A DNA stretch of 64,000 nucleotides from Xenococcus sp. MO_188.B8 (GTDB taxonomy: Bacteria > Cyanobacteriota > Cyanobacteriia > Cyanobacteriales > Xenococcaceae), in NCBI GenBank assembly GCA_030065615.1, contig JASJDR010000013.1, positions 1-64,000 of the forward strand. The letters run 5' to 3'. Every line of letters starts with the position of its first letter. Within the stretch, counting starts at the first letter, position 1. The notes under the pieces are model-generated. The model searched no databases and was not told the origin of the DNA. It saw only the letters and a program-made list of their open reading frames with translations. Both the position numbers and the translations under genes were made by a program. Positions 9,149-18,899 of this stretch are shown here, piece after piece.

Positions 9149-9922
9149 ATGAACCCGATTAGAGTTTTCACGATCGCTAAAAATAGTTTTCAAGAAGTAA
9201 TTCGCGATCGCATTTTGTATTTTATCGGCTTCTTTGCTCTCCTGCTAATTTTGGGGCACAAAATCATCCCAGAAATTGCCGCCGGTACTGATGAAAAAAT
9301 TTTATTAGATTTTGGCATCGGTGCGATCGCGATTTTAACTGTTGTGATTGCGATCTTTGTTGGTACGGCATTAATTAATAAAGAAATAGAAAAGCGTACC
9401 TTGCTAATGCTAATTCCCAAGCCAATTAGTAGAGCCGAATTGATTTTAGGTAAACATTTAGGTTTATGGGCAGTTTTAGCCATAACCATCTCGATTATGA
9501 TGGCATTATACCTGGGGATGCTCCAAGTTTCTGGAATTAGTTATCCCGCATCTGCCCTGATTATTTCTGCCGTCTATCTTTTAATAGAATTAGCCTTAAT
9601 GATTGCCGTTGCTATGGTTTTTGGGGTATTTACTAGTTCAATCCTAGCAACCCTACTCAGTTTTAGTGTCTATTTAATGGGGCATTTTAGTCAAGATTTA
9701 CTAGAGTTAGGAAAATTAAGCAAAAATTCTAACATCGAGAGTCTGACCACCAGTCTTTATCTCGTATTACCCGATTTATCCAGATTAGATTTGAAAAACA
9801 TGGCAGTATACGGTTTATTACCAAGTAGTGGCGATTTACTGGCTCATGCTCTTTACGGAGCTTTGTATACTATTCTTTTGTTAATAATTGCTATTACTAT
9901 ATTTGCGCAAAAAGAGTTTTAA
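9149..9922 (+). CDS. ABC-2 type transporter permease
   Basis: 257 residues with about six transmembrane segments. It begins MNPIRVFTIAKNSFQEVIRD, a typical opening of the ABC-2 permease family encoded in cyanobacteria. The start at 9149 is an ATG; the frame can be extended to a TTG at 9077, but that extension lies in repeat-flanking DNA. No ATP-binding subunit gene is adjacent, so the partner ATPase must be elsewhere. The substrate is unknown. Confidence 0.8.
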   Translation: MNPIRVFTIAKNSFQEVIRDRILYFIGFFALLLILGHKIIPEIAAGTDEKILLDFGIGAIAILTVVIAIFVGTALINKEIEKRTLLMLIPKPISRAELILGKHLGLWAVLAITISIMMALYLGMLQVSGISYPASALIISAVYLLIELALMIAVAMVFGVFTSSILATLLSFSVYLMGHFSQDLLELGKLSKNSNIESLTTSLYLVLPDLSRLDLKNMAVYGLLPSSGDLLAHALYGALYTILLLIIAITIFAQKEF

Positions 9923-10105
9923 TTTCCCCATTGCCAGTAATTGGATTCAAATAGTTCTCGCCATTTTCACCTAAGTTTAATAAGATTGTGTAATGTTTAC
10001 AGAAAATTAATCTGAAGTAAACAACTTGATAGATACTTTGGTTTAGAGTATCTTATTAAATCCTAACTAAGTCTTATTCGGTGATAGGGGAACTATACTT
10101 TGTCT

Positions 10106-11332
10106 ATGTCCAATCGTTCTGGATTGATTTTACAACGGGAAAAGAAACCTAGCACAGCAAGCGAAGTCAACCTGCTAATTGTGACAGATGACTTTGTGGG
10201 AACAGAGGAAATCATTAAAACTTTAAACGCAATGACAGTGGATATTCTATATGACACTGTCTTTTCTCATCAATTTCCGACCCAAGTATCTGAATATGAC
10301 TATGATGCAATTATTTATGATTATAGTTTATGCCCACATACAGCAACTATGGTAACACCTTTAAAGAAAATAGAAGGTTGGTATCGATTTCCTCGAAAAA
10401 TCCCCTTAATATTAATTACAGAAACTTTAGGGGACGAAATTGCTGTTGAATGCATTCAATCAGGAATTGATGGTTATATTTTGCGCCACAAGCTACATCA
10501 ATTACCAAAAATCTTAGAAAAAATTTTATTCTATACTGATAGCGAACAAAATAATGGACTTTGGAATCAAGTGGTCCAACTAAAAAAACACTTGGCAACT
10601 CTCAAGGCAGAAAAAGAACAACTAAAAGCCACAGCAGAAGCTAAAGAAGAATATTTTTCTCACTTAAATCATGAACTACGCAGTCCTATAGCCGCAATTT
10701 TAGGTTTTGCCCGAATGCTGAAAGATGAAATTTATGGGGCTTTAAATACCAAGCAGATGCAGTATGTCTGTGCAGCCTTAACTACAGCAGAACATCTTTT
10801 AGATTTGGTTAATGATTATCTTGATATTGCCAAAATTGATGCTAATCGGGAAGAGTTATTTTATGAAAACTTACCCGTAGAAGATATTTGTCAGGCCTCT
10901 CTGGCGATAGTACAAGAGAAAGCAAGAACTAAAGGATTGGATTTAATTCTCAATATTGCAGATAATATAGATTTTTGTTTCGCAGATAAGCTGCGCCTCA
11001 AGCAAATTTTAGTTAATTTATTGACCAATGCGGTTAAATTTACTGAATCAGGCTCAGTAACCTTAAAAGTAACCTTAGAGCAGAATATGCTTCGTTTTGC
11101 TATCATCGATACAGGCATTGGCATTTCAGAAGAAGATTGTCAAAAACTGTTCCAACCTTTTCAACAAATCAATAATAGCTCCAATCGGCGTAATAAAGGT
11201 ACTGGACTAGGTTTGGCTTTATCAAAAAAACTCGCACAACTTCACGGAGGAAATATTGTTCTCACCTCCAAAATTGGCAATGGTAGTTGCTTTTGTGTTT
11301 CGATTCCTCGTCATAAACTACAGAATCAGTAA
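10106..11332 (+). CDS. Receiver-histidine kinase hybrid
   Basis: 408 residues from the ATG at 10106; a TTG two codons earlier is possible. The order is receiver first, kinase second. The N-terminal receiver (about 20-140) has the acidic pair near residues 28-29, a phosphoacceptor Asp near 72 (IIYDYS) and Lys near 129. A coiled helix follows, then HisKA with the phosphorylated His near residue 189 (HLNHELRSPIAAILGFARML) and a HATPase domain with DTGIGIS and GTGLGLALSKK. It is a soluble sensor kinase whose signal probably arrives through the receiver, and no cognate regulator is adjacent. Confidence 0.85.
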   Translation: MSNRSGLILQREKKPSTASEVNLLIVTDDFVGTEEIIKTLNAMTVDILYDTVFSHQFPTQVSEYDYDAIIYDYSLCPHTATMVTPLKKIEGWYRFPRKIPLILITETLGDEIAVECIQSGIDGYILRHKLHQLPKILEKILFYTDSEQNNGLWNQVVQLKKHLATLKAEKEQLKATAEAKEEYFSHLNHELRSPIAAILGFARMLKDEIYGALNTKQMQYVCAALTTAEHLLDLVNDYLDIAKIDANREELFYENLPVEDICQASLAIVQEKARTKGLDLILNIADNIDFCFADKLRLKQILVNLLTNAVKFTESGSVTLKVTLEQNMLRFAIIDTGIGISEEDCQKLFQPFQQINNSSNRRNKGTGLGLALSKKLAQLHGGNIVLTSKIGNGSCFCVSIPRHKLQNQ

Positions 11333-11562
11333 TAAGTAATAGACTTCTCCGAAAACATCAATTCATCGAAAAAAAGCCCTAAAGGATACCGCTTCGCATA
11401 AGCTTCGCGTCACGGTAGTAAAACCAAATTAAAATAACCGCCTTGGCTTGGGAAGTTTTTCTTTTAGGTTAAAAAAACTGTGCTATTGATCTGAATAAAC
11501 CATTGCCTAAAGTCCCTATGAGTTGAACGTTTGACATTTAGGCATTAGTTATTAACCTCTAG
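11333..11562. other. Spacer with repeat fragment
   Basis: Contains a piece of the dispersed repeat vocabulary (CCTAAAGGATACCGCTTCGC followed by GCTTCGCGTC) at about 11379-11412. No gene seen. Confidence 0.4.
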
Positions 11563-12540
11563 TTAATATTCATAATCATTTCTCAGATTAGGATTGTTAG
11601 GCTCTCGTCTGTCGTATTCTCTATTACCTTGTTCCCTGTTATCTGCAAGCTCATCTTCTGGATAATCAGATGGATAATCAGAATCTTCAGATTCTAAAGG
11701 TTGATAATCTACATAATCGGTAGTGATTTCCTCTTCCTCATCATAACTTCTACCCAAACCTTCATCGTATGATCGACCAAGACCATCATCGTAACCTCTG
11801 GGTTCTTCGGGGCTCTGATAACCTCTCCCAAAATCTGGCGGACTAGAAGGTTTACTAGGAGGAGTAGGGCGAGAGTAATTGTCATAACGCTCACGATCTC
11901 GACTAGAGCGAGGGTCTTGAGGATAACTGGGTTCATCCCAACTATCTTCGCGATCCCATTCATCATAGGGATCGCGGGATGGCGAAGGCTTCTTGGTCAG
12001 CCGAGGACGGGGGACATTTCCTGTATTATATTGCTGAGAACGACTACGAGGAGCTCGACTGCGGTTTTCCTCTCGATTCACACTAGTTCTACGGGTCGGA
12101 CGAGGCTCAGTATCATCATAACCTCGCAACCTGGGACTATCATAATTCGGTCTGGCATTCTCGTAACCATAGGCTTCTGGAATGCTGCGATCAGTATCTT
12201 CTTCTCGATATACCCTAGTGCGACTTACTGGACGTTCTCGATCTACTGTGGGAGTATTCCGTCTGGCTTGTTCGGTAGCGACAGCTCGTAAACGAATACT
12301 TTCTACAGCAAAGAAAATTGCCGAACCTGTCAATAACAGCTGACCAAACTGAAGAATTGGGTCAAGCCGCCATCCCTGAAATATCATGATCAAACCACAT
12401 AACAAGCCAATAGCAGCAAAAAAGATGTCATGATCTCGGGATAATTCTGGGCGCACAGAACGTAAAAAATATAATGAAGCTCCCGCTACTGCTAGGAAGA
12501 TTCCTAGAATGCTGGCTGCGTTCAGCCCAAAATTTACCAT
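11563..12540 (-). CDS. ycf66: Ycf66 family protein
   Basis: The first ~95 residues are the Ycf66 domain, with three to four hydrophobic segments (MVNFGLNAASILGIFLAVAG, IFFAAIGLLCGLIMIFQGWR, ILQFGQLLLTGSAIFFAVES). The remaining ~230 residues are an extended Arg/Pro/Asp/Tyr-rich tail, as is usual in cyanobacterial members. Ycf66 is conserved in cyanobacteria and some plastids; its function is not firmly known. The tail holds short internal repeats (RSYDEGLGRSYDE). Confidence 0.9.
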   Translation of the reverse strand: MVNFGLNAASILGIFLAVAGASLYFLRSVRPELSRDHDIFFAAIGLLCGLIMIFQGWRLDPILQFGQLLLTGSAIFFAVESIRLRAVATEQARRNTPTVDRERPVSRTRVYREEDTDRSIPEAYGYENARPNYDSPRLRGYDDTEPRPTRRTSVNREENRSRAPRSRSQQYNTGNVPRPRLTKKPSPSRDPYDEWDREDSWDEPSYPQDPRSSRDRERYDNYSRPTPPSKPSSPPDFGRGYQSPEEPRGYDDGLGRSYDEGLGRSYDEEEEITTDYVDYQPLESEDSDYPSDYPEDELADNREQGNREYDRREPNNPNLRNDYEY

Positions 12541-12680
12541 TACTGCTCTCCTATGTTGGTTATCCTCTAGCTAAATTCTAACTACCAAAACATATATTAG
12601 CAGCTAGTCAATCATAAAAAATACGATGGACTGGCTGCTAAAGAAAAATTTTAAGATATTGAGATCTTAGAATCCTAATA

Positions 12681-12800
12681 TTAGGAGCGTTTAATTTTAT
12701 CGAATTGGCTAAATACGAGTAAGGCAACTGTGGCTGGAATTACCACAATTAGGGTTCCAGCAACTAAGCTCCAGAGAAAGTTAGCTAGAGAAGGAGTCAT
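12681..12800 (-). CDS. psbX: Photosystem II protein PsbX
   Basis: Small gene of 39 codons plus stop, reading MTPSLANFLWSLVAGT through VVIPATVALLVFSQFDK to KRS. The single transmembrane helix, the MTPSLANFLWSLV start and the IPATV and SQ-DKI-RS positions match PsbX, a one-helix subunit at the periphery of photosystem II near cytochrome b559 that affects plastoquinone turnover. A purine-rich AGGA lies 9-12 bases before the ATG. Confidence 0.93.
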   Translation of the reverse strand: MTPSLANFLWSLVAGTLIVVIPATVALLVFSQFDKIKRS

Positions 12801-12843
12801 ATTTTTTTTATCCTGTTTATTTACTATTGGGACATTAACTTAA

Positions 12844-12871
12844 TTTATAATTTTAAAAGTTTTTGTCACAA
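12844..12871 (-). promoter_or_regulatory. Possible sigma-70-type promoter of psbX
   Basis: Reading on the minus strand, TTGTGA (-35-like) and TATAAA (-10-like) are separated by 16 bases and end about 43 bases upstream of the psbX start. The region is AT-rich, so a chance match is possible. Confidence 0.35.
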
Positions 12872-12984
12872 AACTACAGTCATTATTCATTGACTGTTGA
12901 TCATTGTATCAATAGGCAATGTTTATAAGTCGTTAAAATTGGCAGCCGTCTCCTTGTACTCTTTTTATTGCTCCTTGTTTCCCC

Positions 12985-13278
12985 TTAGTTATGGTTGATC
13001 TTTTTCCAGCCTAAAATCTTGTTACCAACTCGAAAAATCACGGAATTGGTTAATCCCAACTGTTCTATCGCCGCAGCTACAAAACGGTTTTGTTTTGGGG
13101 TCATGGGGAATAAATGAGGACATCGCTCAAAATCAATACATAGCACAGTGGAACTTCCCCAAGGCTCACGGAAAATCTTAACGTCATGAGGCAGATGACG
13201 ACTTAAAGCGAAAAATTTTGAGAGGGCAATTTTCTCAAAATTTGTACTGGTACAATCTAGAGGTGATTCCATATCCAT
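12985..13278 (-). CDS. Conserved-looking protein of unknown function
   Basis: 97 residues from the ATG at 13278, which is preceded by AGGAAG at good spacing. A longer frame to 13383 adds a poorly convincing basic segment. The protein reads as a small soluble domain with FRVGNKILGWKK at the end and several Cys/His positions (DFERCPHLFPMTP). No family is recognised. Confidence 0.55.
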   Translation of the reverse strand: MDMESPLDCTSTNFEKIALSKFFALSRHLPHDVKIFREPWGSSTVLCIDFERCPHLFPMTPKQNRFVAAAIEQLGLTNSVIFRVGNKILGWKKINHN

Positions 13279-13462
13279 AAATCGTTGCTTCCTAGTTCTG
13301 ACAATCCTCTTAATGGGTCTTATCTTGAAACTGTTGGCGTGAATATTAATAAATTGTAATAATAGAGTGGATAATAGCTTCATTAGCTTATTAAAAATTC
13401 TCGATATTTTAGTTATTTAGTTAACCTAATTTATTTAATTTATACAAAACTTCTCACAAAAT

Positions 13463-14926
13463 ATGTCTAGTTTAATAAACCTAAAAAAAACAGCAGAAAA
13501 GCAGGATTGTGTTACTAGCTATCGACAAAAATTAGCTAATTTTTACATGAAAAACAGTTTAATTATCGGCATAGGATTGGGCTTATCGATTGCCTGGGGA
13601 GGGGCAAAATTAATCTCTCCCATAGCTAATGAAAAATCGATCGCGGCTTCGGAAACTCAGACTGTAGCTGAGCCATCTGGGGAGAAACCGAGCGGGGTCG
13701 CTCGTCACACTCGCGCGTTCCCTAGCTCGGGAAGCCCGAGCGGGGTCGCTCGTCAAGTTACGGTTACTGAGGTAGCTTCTAATACCGTAACGCGATCGCT
13801 GAAAGCTTCAGGAACCGTAGAAGCTTATGAGTTAATTCCAGTGATGTCCCAAGCGACTGGTTTGCAAATACAAGAAATCCTAGTAGATGAGGGCGATTAT
13901 GTAGAAAAAGGTCAAGTCCTAGCTAGGCTAAATAGTAATGCCCTAGAGGCTGAATATTTGCAAGCTCAAGGGACAGTTGCCCAAGCAGAAGCACGTTTAG
14001 CTGAGATCGAAGCCGGTACCAGGTTTGAAGAAATTGCGAGAGCTCAAGAAAGAGTGAAAAGTTTAGCTGCAGAAGTAGCTCGTGCTGAGTCAGATTTGGA
14101 CTTAGTTACTAAAAGAGTCGAACGAAATCAAACCTTAGAAACAGAAGGTGCGATTGCTCGCGATCTCTTGGATGAGATTTATAATGAGGAACGCATTAAT
14201 CGGGCGAATCTCGAACAAGCCCAAGCTAAGTTAGCAGAAGGCAAACAAGAATTGGCACAATTACAAGCAGGAGAGCGTCCTGAAGTAAAATTAGCTGCTA
14301 AAGCCGAATTATTACAGGCTCAAGGTCGATTAAAATTAGTTGAGACTCAGCTACAGGATGCTACCGTAACTGCCCCAGCTTCAGGAATTATTGCCGAACG
14401 CAATGGGACATTGGGTGAATTAACTTCTAACTCTGATAATTTATTTACAATTATAGAAAATGGACGCTTAGAGTTAAGGCTAAAAATTCCCGAAACTTCG
14501 ATTTCTCAAATTCAACCCCAACAAAAAGTGCAAATTATTAGTCAGTATAATTCTCAACCTCTGATCGGAACGGTTCGAGAAATTGATCCCGTTATAGATA
14601 GCCAATCTCGCCAAGCAACGGTCAATATCGATTTACCATCTCAAGTTGCTCTCAAGCCAGGAATGTTTTTGCGGGCAACTATTAGTACGGCGACAGCGCC
14701 AGGTAAAACTGTTTCAGTTAAGGCCCTATTACCCCAAGCTGATGGTAGCGCGATCGCTTTTGTCGTGCAAGATGATAATACGGTTAAAGCTCAATCGGTG
14801 GAAATTGGCGAAATTTTAGCCGATGAGAAAGTAGAAGTAATTCAGGGATTACAAGCAGGCGATCTGATTGTAGTTAAAGGAGCTGCCTATCTTAAAGACG
14901 GTGATGCCGTTTCCTTCGAGGAATAA
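13463..14926 (+). CDS. RND/HlyD-family periplasmic adaptor protein
   Basis: 487 residues: an N-terminal signal anchor (about 32-50), a lipoyl/biotinyl-like half (SGTVEAYELIPVMSQ; ILVDEGDYVEKGQVLARL at about 132-150), a long alpha-helical hairpin (about 155-290), the second lipoyl half (LQDATVTAPASGIIAERNG) and beta-barrel/membrane-proximal domains to the end. It links an inner-membrane pump to an outer-membrane channel, but neither partner gene is adjacent. Residues about 71-98 (EKPSGVARHTRAFPSSGSPS) are encoded by the hairpin dispersed repeat, inserted in frame in the linker between anchor and first domain. Confidence 0.85.
   Translation: MSSLINLKKTAEKQDCVTSYRQKLANFYMKNSLIIGIGLGLSIAWGGAKLISPIANEKSIAASETQTVAEPSGEKPSGVARHTRAFPSSGSPSGVARQVTVTEVASNTVTRSLKASGTVEAYELIPVMSQATGLQIQEILVDEGDYVEKGQVLARLNSNALEAEYLQAQGTVAQAEARLAEIEAGTRFEEIARAQERVKSLAAEVARAESDLDLVTKRVERNQTLETEGAIARDLLDEIYNEERINRANLEQAQAKLAEGKQELAQLQAGERPEVKLAAKAELLQAQGRLKLVETQLQDATVTAPASGIIAERNGTLGELTSNSDNLFTIIENGRLELRLKIPETSISQIQPQQKVQIISQYNSQPLIGTVREIDPVIDSQSRQATVNIDLPSQVALKPGMFLRATISTATAPGKTVSVKALLPQADGSAIAFVVQDDNTVKAQSVEIGEILADEKVEVIQGLQAGDLIVVKGAAYLKDGDAVSFEE
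13686..13757 (+). repeat. Hairpin dispersed repeat inside the adaptor gene
   Basis: Two copies of the right flank (GAGCGGGGTCGCTCGTCA) surround the left flank TCGCGCGTTCCCTAG and a hairpin CTCGGG-aag-CCCGAG (13726-13740). Both flanks match intergenic copies. The repeat keeps the reading frame and adds Ser/Gly/Pro/Arg residues to a flexible linker. Confidence 0.85.
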
Positions 14927-15067
14927 ATTCGGTGTAAGCGAATGAGGAAGTCAGTCCTGAAAAAGGTAACCAACTTCTTCTTCCTGAAGTTAAAAAATAT
15001 ATTTCAGATTGCTTGACGCTAGAATAGTTCTCCAGAGAAAAATTTTAAATCAATATTTTGTGTGGCT

Positions 15068-15586
15068 ATGACAATATTAGATATTGCCGAATTAGGAAAT
15101 CCCATTTTAAGATGCCAGGCTCAATCAATAGAGAAAGTGAGAGAGCCCAAAATTTTACAACTTATTGATGATTTAATCGCTACAGTCGAATTAAATAATG
15201 GGGTAGGGATTGCTGCGCCTCAAGTATCAGCATCTTATCGCTTATTTATTGTGGCTTCTCGCCCTAGCATTCGCTATCCCCAAGCACCAAAAATGAACCC
15301 GACAGCGATGATTAATCCGACTATCATTTCCCGTAGTAATGAAATCGTCAAAGATTGGGAAGGTTGCTTGAGTATTCCTGGTTTACGAGGTTTAGTCCCC
15401 AGAGATCGGGCAATTGAAGTTGAATATACTACCATAACAGGCGATCGCGTAAGGAAGATTTTTACAGATTTTATTGCCCGTATTTTCCAACATGAACTAG
15501 ATCATCTTGACGGCATAGTATTTTTAGATCGCCTAGAAAGTAATCAAGATTTATTTACTGAAGCAGAATATCAGAAGAGAATTTAA
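15068..15586 (+). CDS. def: Peptide deformylase
   Basis: Removes the formyl group from the N-terminal Met of new proteins. All three motifs are present: GVGIAAPQ (motif 1), EGCLSIPG with the metal-binding Cys (motif 2) and QHELDHLDG with the two metal His and catalytic Glu (motif 3). It has 172 residues from the ATG at 15068; a GTG two codons earlier is an alternative. It is a single gene. Confidence 0.93.
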   Translation: MTILDIAELGNPILRCQAQSIEKVREPKILQLIDDLIATVELNNGVGIAAPQVSASYRLFIVASRPSIRYPQAPKMNPTAMINPTIISRSNEIVKDWEGCLSIPGLRGLVPRDRAIEVEYTTITGDRVRKIFTDFIARIFQHELDHLDGIVFLDRLESNQDLFTEAEYQKRI

Positions 15587-15980
15587 GATGTAGTTGAAAT
15601 GCATTAAATTCTACTATTATGTTTAATAAATGTAAAAGTTGAGCAAGTATAAATTGGGCAATATATGGAAGACCAACCAATTTTTTCTCTTCAAAAAATA
15701 ACTTGGATCTTTCTAACTCTCATGAGATATAGCTTTTTGGGAGCAGGACTTAAGATTGATTATTGTTGGTAAGTTTTGGCTCTCAATGAAGCAGAGAAAA
15801 TTTCTTCTGCTTCAAAGCAATGGATATAATACTCAATCCAATTCATCAAGTATATTTTTGAGGTTGACCGGGGAATACGAAGATTTTTGTTCGGGTCTAA
15901 AATATGTTACTTCTCCCAACAGAATTTAGGATGATGCGTCGTTTTTAGTTACTATTTAGAGAGCTATCGAAAAACAATTT
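15587..15980. other. Intergenic region, no supported gene
   Basis: A 35-codon frame at 15665-15772 starts with ATG but has no ribosome site or recognised pattern. No dispersed repeat was recognised. Confidence 0.35.
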
Positions 15981-18320
15981 ATGGTTAAAACTGCGGCTTT
16001 ATTAACGACTCCTTCAAGCGTTATTGCTCTAGACGTGGAAGGGATGAAATGTGCAGGCTGCGTCAAAGCAGTAGAAAGACAATTACAACAAAATCCTGGA
16101 GTTATCTCAGCTTGCGTTAATCTGATCACAGAAGTCGCAGTAGTTGAGTATCAACCAGAACATGTACAACCAGCAACTTTAGCTGATAAGTTAACTCAAA
16201 CTGGTTTTCCGACGGAAATTCGGCCACAGAATCATAGCATCCTAGAGAAGGCGGAGCAAGCTAAAGAAAAACGCCAACAGCAGCAACAGCGACAATTATG
16301 GCAACTCATTACGGCTTCTATTTTACTGATTTTTTCCAGTATCGGTCATCTTAATCATTTAGGGTTGCCTAGTATCCCTATCCTGACGAATATCTGGTTT
16401 CATTGGGGATTAGCAACCCTGGCACTCTTGATTCCTGGACGTAATTTAATTATCGATGGTGCCAGAAGTTTTTACCATCGCATGCCCAATATGAATAGTT
16501 TGGTGGGGTTGGGGACAGTTAGCGCCTATACTGCTAGTTGTTTTGCGCTGTTATTGCCGGGATTAGGTTGGGAATGCTTTTTCGATGAGCCTGTAATGCT
16601 ACTGGGTTTTATCTTTTTGGGGCGCACTCTAGAAGCGAGAGCTCGCTCTCGGGCTTCTGCTGCTTTAGAGAAGTTGGTAGCTTTGCAACCAGCAACGGCT
16701 CGTTTGATCGGCAATCAGGTCGATGTCTCGGAAATTCCTAATATTAACATCCCGATAGCACAAGTTAGAGTTGGAGAATGGCTGAGGGTTTTGCCCGGGG
16801 AAAAGATTCCTACTGATGGCAAAATTGTTTCGGGTGCAACGACCATTGATGAATCCATGTTAACGGGTGAATCTATAGCTGTTGAGAAGCAAATAGGCGA
16901 TCGCGTTTTTGCAGGTACCATCAATCAAGAAGGGGTTTTCTCTTTCCAAGTTACTGATATCGGTAACTCGACAACTTTAGCGAGAATTATTGATTTAGTT
17001 GAATCGGCACAAACTCGCAAAGCCCCCGTCCAACAGTTAGCCGATACCGTAGCGGGTTATTTTGCCTATGGCGTAATGGCGATCGCGATTCTCACTTGGT
17101 TATTTTGGTATTTTGTCGGTACGGATCTTTGGCCGCAAGTTTTAATGGCAAGTTCTTCCCCCATGCATCAGGGAATGATGATGCCGACTTCTCCTTTGTT
17201 ATTAAGCTTACAATTAGCGATCGCGGTTTTGGTAATTGCTTGTCCCTGTGCCCTCGGTTTGGCAACGCCTACTGCTATTTTAGTGGGGACAGGAATTGGC
17301 GCAGGCAAAGGGATTTTAATTAAGGGAGGAGATATTTTAGAACAGGTTCAAAAACTGGATAAGATAGTTTTTGATAAGACAGGAACTCTGACTGAGGGAA
17401 AATTGCAGGTTAGCGATGTTGAAGTGCTCAATAGTTTGGATCAAGCTAGTTTGTTACAATTAGCAGCGACTCTAGAAGTTCAGAGTAATCATCCTCTAGC
17501 GACGGCAATCGTTCATCATGCTAGGCAAGAGGAATTATCTTTATTAACAGCGACCGAAATTGCCACCCAACCTGGGTTGGGAATCTCAGGCATTGTCGCA
17601 GGAGAAACTATTCTCTTAGGCAATCAAGATTGGTTAAGGCTACATCAAATCACTTGGGATCATCAGATTCAAGAGCGAGCTAACTCTTTAGCTGCTGATG
17701 GCAAAACGATAGTTTATCTGGCCAAATCAGGAAAGCTTGAGGGCTTGATTGCTTTTAAAGCTCAATTACGACCAAATGCTTATGCTACCGTTACTAAGCT
17801 ACAAGAAATGGGCTTAGAAACGATTCTCTTAACTGGTGATCGCGAAGAAATAGCACAACAAATTGCCACCGAAGTTGGAATCTCTCAAGTGTTTTCTCAA
17901 GTTAAACCCGCAGACAAAGCAAAAATTATCCAATCATTACAAAATAAATCCCAACTAGTGGCCATGATCGGTGATGGCATCAATGATGCGCCAGCTTTAG
18001 CCCAATCTGATATTGGCATATCTCTTCAAGGTAGTACCGATATCGCGATCGAAACTGCTGATATTATCTTGATGCAAAACAATCTTGCCGATGTGCTAAA
18101 AGCTATAGAATTAAGCAATGCTACAGTGCAGAAAATTAAGCAAAATCTTTTTTGGGCATTAGGCTATAATGCGATTGCCATTCCTCTAGCAGCAGGTGTA
18201 GCTTTACCCAGTTACGGTTTGTTGTTATCTCCTATCCTAGCAGCGATCGCTATGGCTTCTAGTTCCCTAATTGTGGTTACTAACTCACTACTTTTGAAAA
18301 ACTATCAAGCAAATAGTTAG
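15981..18320 (+). CDS. Heavy-metal (copper-type) P-type ATPase
   Basis: P1B-type ATPase of 779 residues. An N-terminal HMA domain carries the metal-binding Cys24 and Cys27 (GMKCAGC). Paired membrane helices precede the actuator domain (TGES), and the CPC metal site is at 421-423 ([12 protein letters not shown]). The phosphorylated Asp is residue 465 (DKTGTLTEG), the HP motif is SNHPLATAI, and [10 protein letters not shown] closes the P domain. CPC with one HMA domain points to Cu+ transport, as in the cyanobacterial CtaA/PacS pair that feeds plastocyanin and cytochrome oxidase. Which of the two cannot be decided here. A Met/His-rich loop (MHQGMMMP) lies before the CPC helix. Confidence 0.9.
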   Translation: MVKTAALLTTPSSVIALDVEGMKCAGCVKAVERQLQQNPGVISACVNLITEVAVVEYQPEHVQPATLADKLTQTGFPTEIRPQNHSILEKAEQAKEKRQQQQQRQLWQLITASILLIFSSIGHLNHLGLPSIPILTNIWFHWGLATLALLIPGRNLIIDGARSFYHRMPNMNSLVGLGTVSAYTASCFALLLPGLGWECFFDEPVMLLGFIFLGRTLEARARSRASAALEKLVALQPATARLIGNQVDVSEIPNINIPIAQVRVGEWLRVLPGEKIPTDGKIVSGATTIDESMLTGESIAVEKQIGDRVFAGTINQEGVFSFQVTDIGNSTTLARIIDLVESAQTRKAPVQQLADTVAGYFAYGVMAIAILTWLFWYFVGTDLWPQVLMASSSPMHQGMMMPTSPLLLSLQLAIAVLVIACPCALGLATPTAILVGTGIGAGKGILIKGGDILEQVQKLDKIVFDKTGTLTEGKLQVSDVEVLNSLDQASLLQLAATLEVQSNHPLATAIVHHARQEELSLLTATEIATQPGLGISGIVAGETILLGNQDWLRLHQITWDHQIQERANSLAADGKTIVYLAKSGKLEGLIAFKAQLRPNAYATVTKLQEMGLETILLTGDREEIAQQIATEVGISQVFSQVKPADKAKIIQSLQNKSQLVAMIGDGINDAPALAQSDIGISLQGSTDIAIETADIILMQNNLADVLKAIELSNATVQKIKQNLFWALGYNAIAIPLAAGVALPSYGLLLSPILAAIAMASSSLIVVTNSLLLKNYQANS

Positions 18321-18442
18321 GGAGCCCGCTTTCTCCGCTATTTCCCTGGTCTCCCGCTACTTCCCGAGGACTCTGGAGACATCTCAGATAGTAAGTAGTA
18401 TGATATATAAAGCTTCTGTAAAGTTCAGTTTCTAGCTTCCTA

Positions 18443-18880
18443 ATGTCTGTAAAACCGGCAAAACATCGCGAAGAACATATATTAATAGTTTTTGATGGCA
18501 AAGGACAAAAAGAGGTTGTTCTTTCCGAAACCGCCTATTCTTTAGGGAGGGGACAAAATTGTGATATTCGCATTCAATCTCAATTTGTCTCCCGTCATCA
18601 TGCCACTTTAATCAAGCGATCGCATAATGATACCGAGGAATACTATCGAATTATTGATGGTGATTTAAAAGGGAAAACCAGTGTTAATGGTTTGCTAGTC
18701 AATCAGCGAAAAGTATCATTTCATGATCTCAAGAATGGCGATAAAGTAGTCTTTGGTCCTCAAGTATCGGCAGTTTATGAACATCGTCAATATGATGTTT
18801 TTCCCACTCTTCCCCCTGATGATCCGTTTGATATTACTTTGATCGATCCTGCCATGATCGATTTTGATGACGAAGAATAA
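18443..18880 (+). CDS. FHA domain protein
   Basis: 145 residues, essentially one forkhead-associated domain that binds phosphothreonine peptides: YSLGRGQNCDIRI, FVSRHHATL and a later VNG at the expected spacing (residues about 30-95). The acidic C-terminus (DPAMIDFDDEE) is unstructured. It probably works with one of the Ser/Thr kinases of this genome. It lies 19 bases before holB. Confidence 0.85.
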   Translation: MSVKPAKHREEHILIVFDGKGQKEVVLSETAYSLGRGQNCDIRIQSQFVSRHHATLIKRSHNDTEEYYRIIDGDLKGKTSVNGLLVNQRKVSFHDLKNGDKVVFGPQVSAVYEHRQYDVFPTLPPDDPFDITLIDPAMIDFDDEE

Positions 18881-18899
18881 GTTAATTAATGATTGAAAA

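Noticed and set aside
15665-15772. 35-codon frame starting with ATG
   Set aside because: No ribosome site and no similarity to any small protein I know; it is expected by chance in AT-rich DNA.
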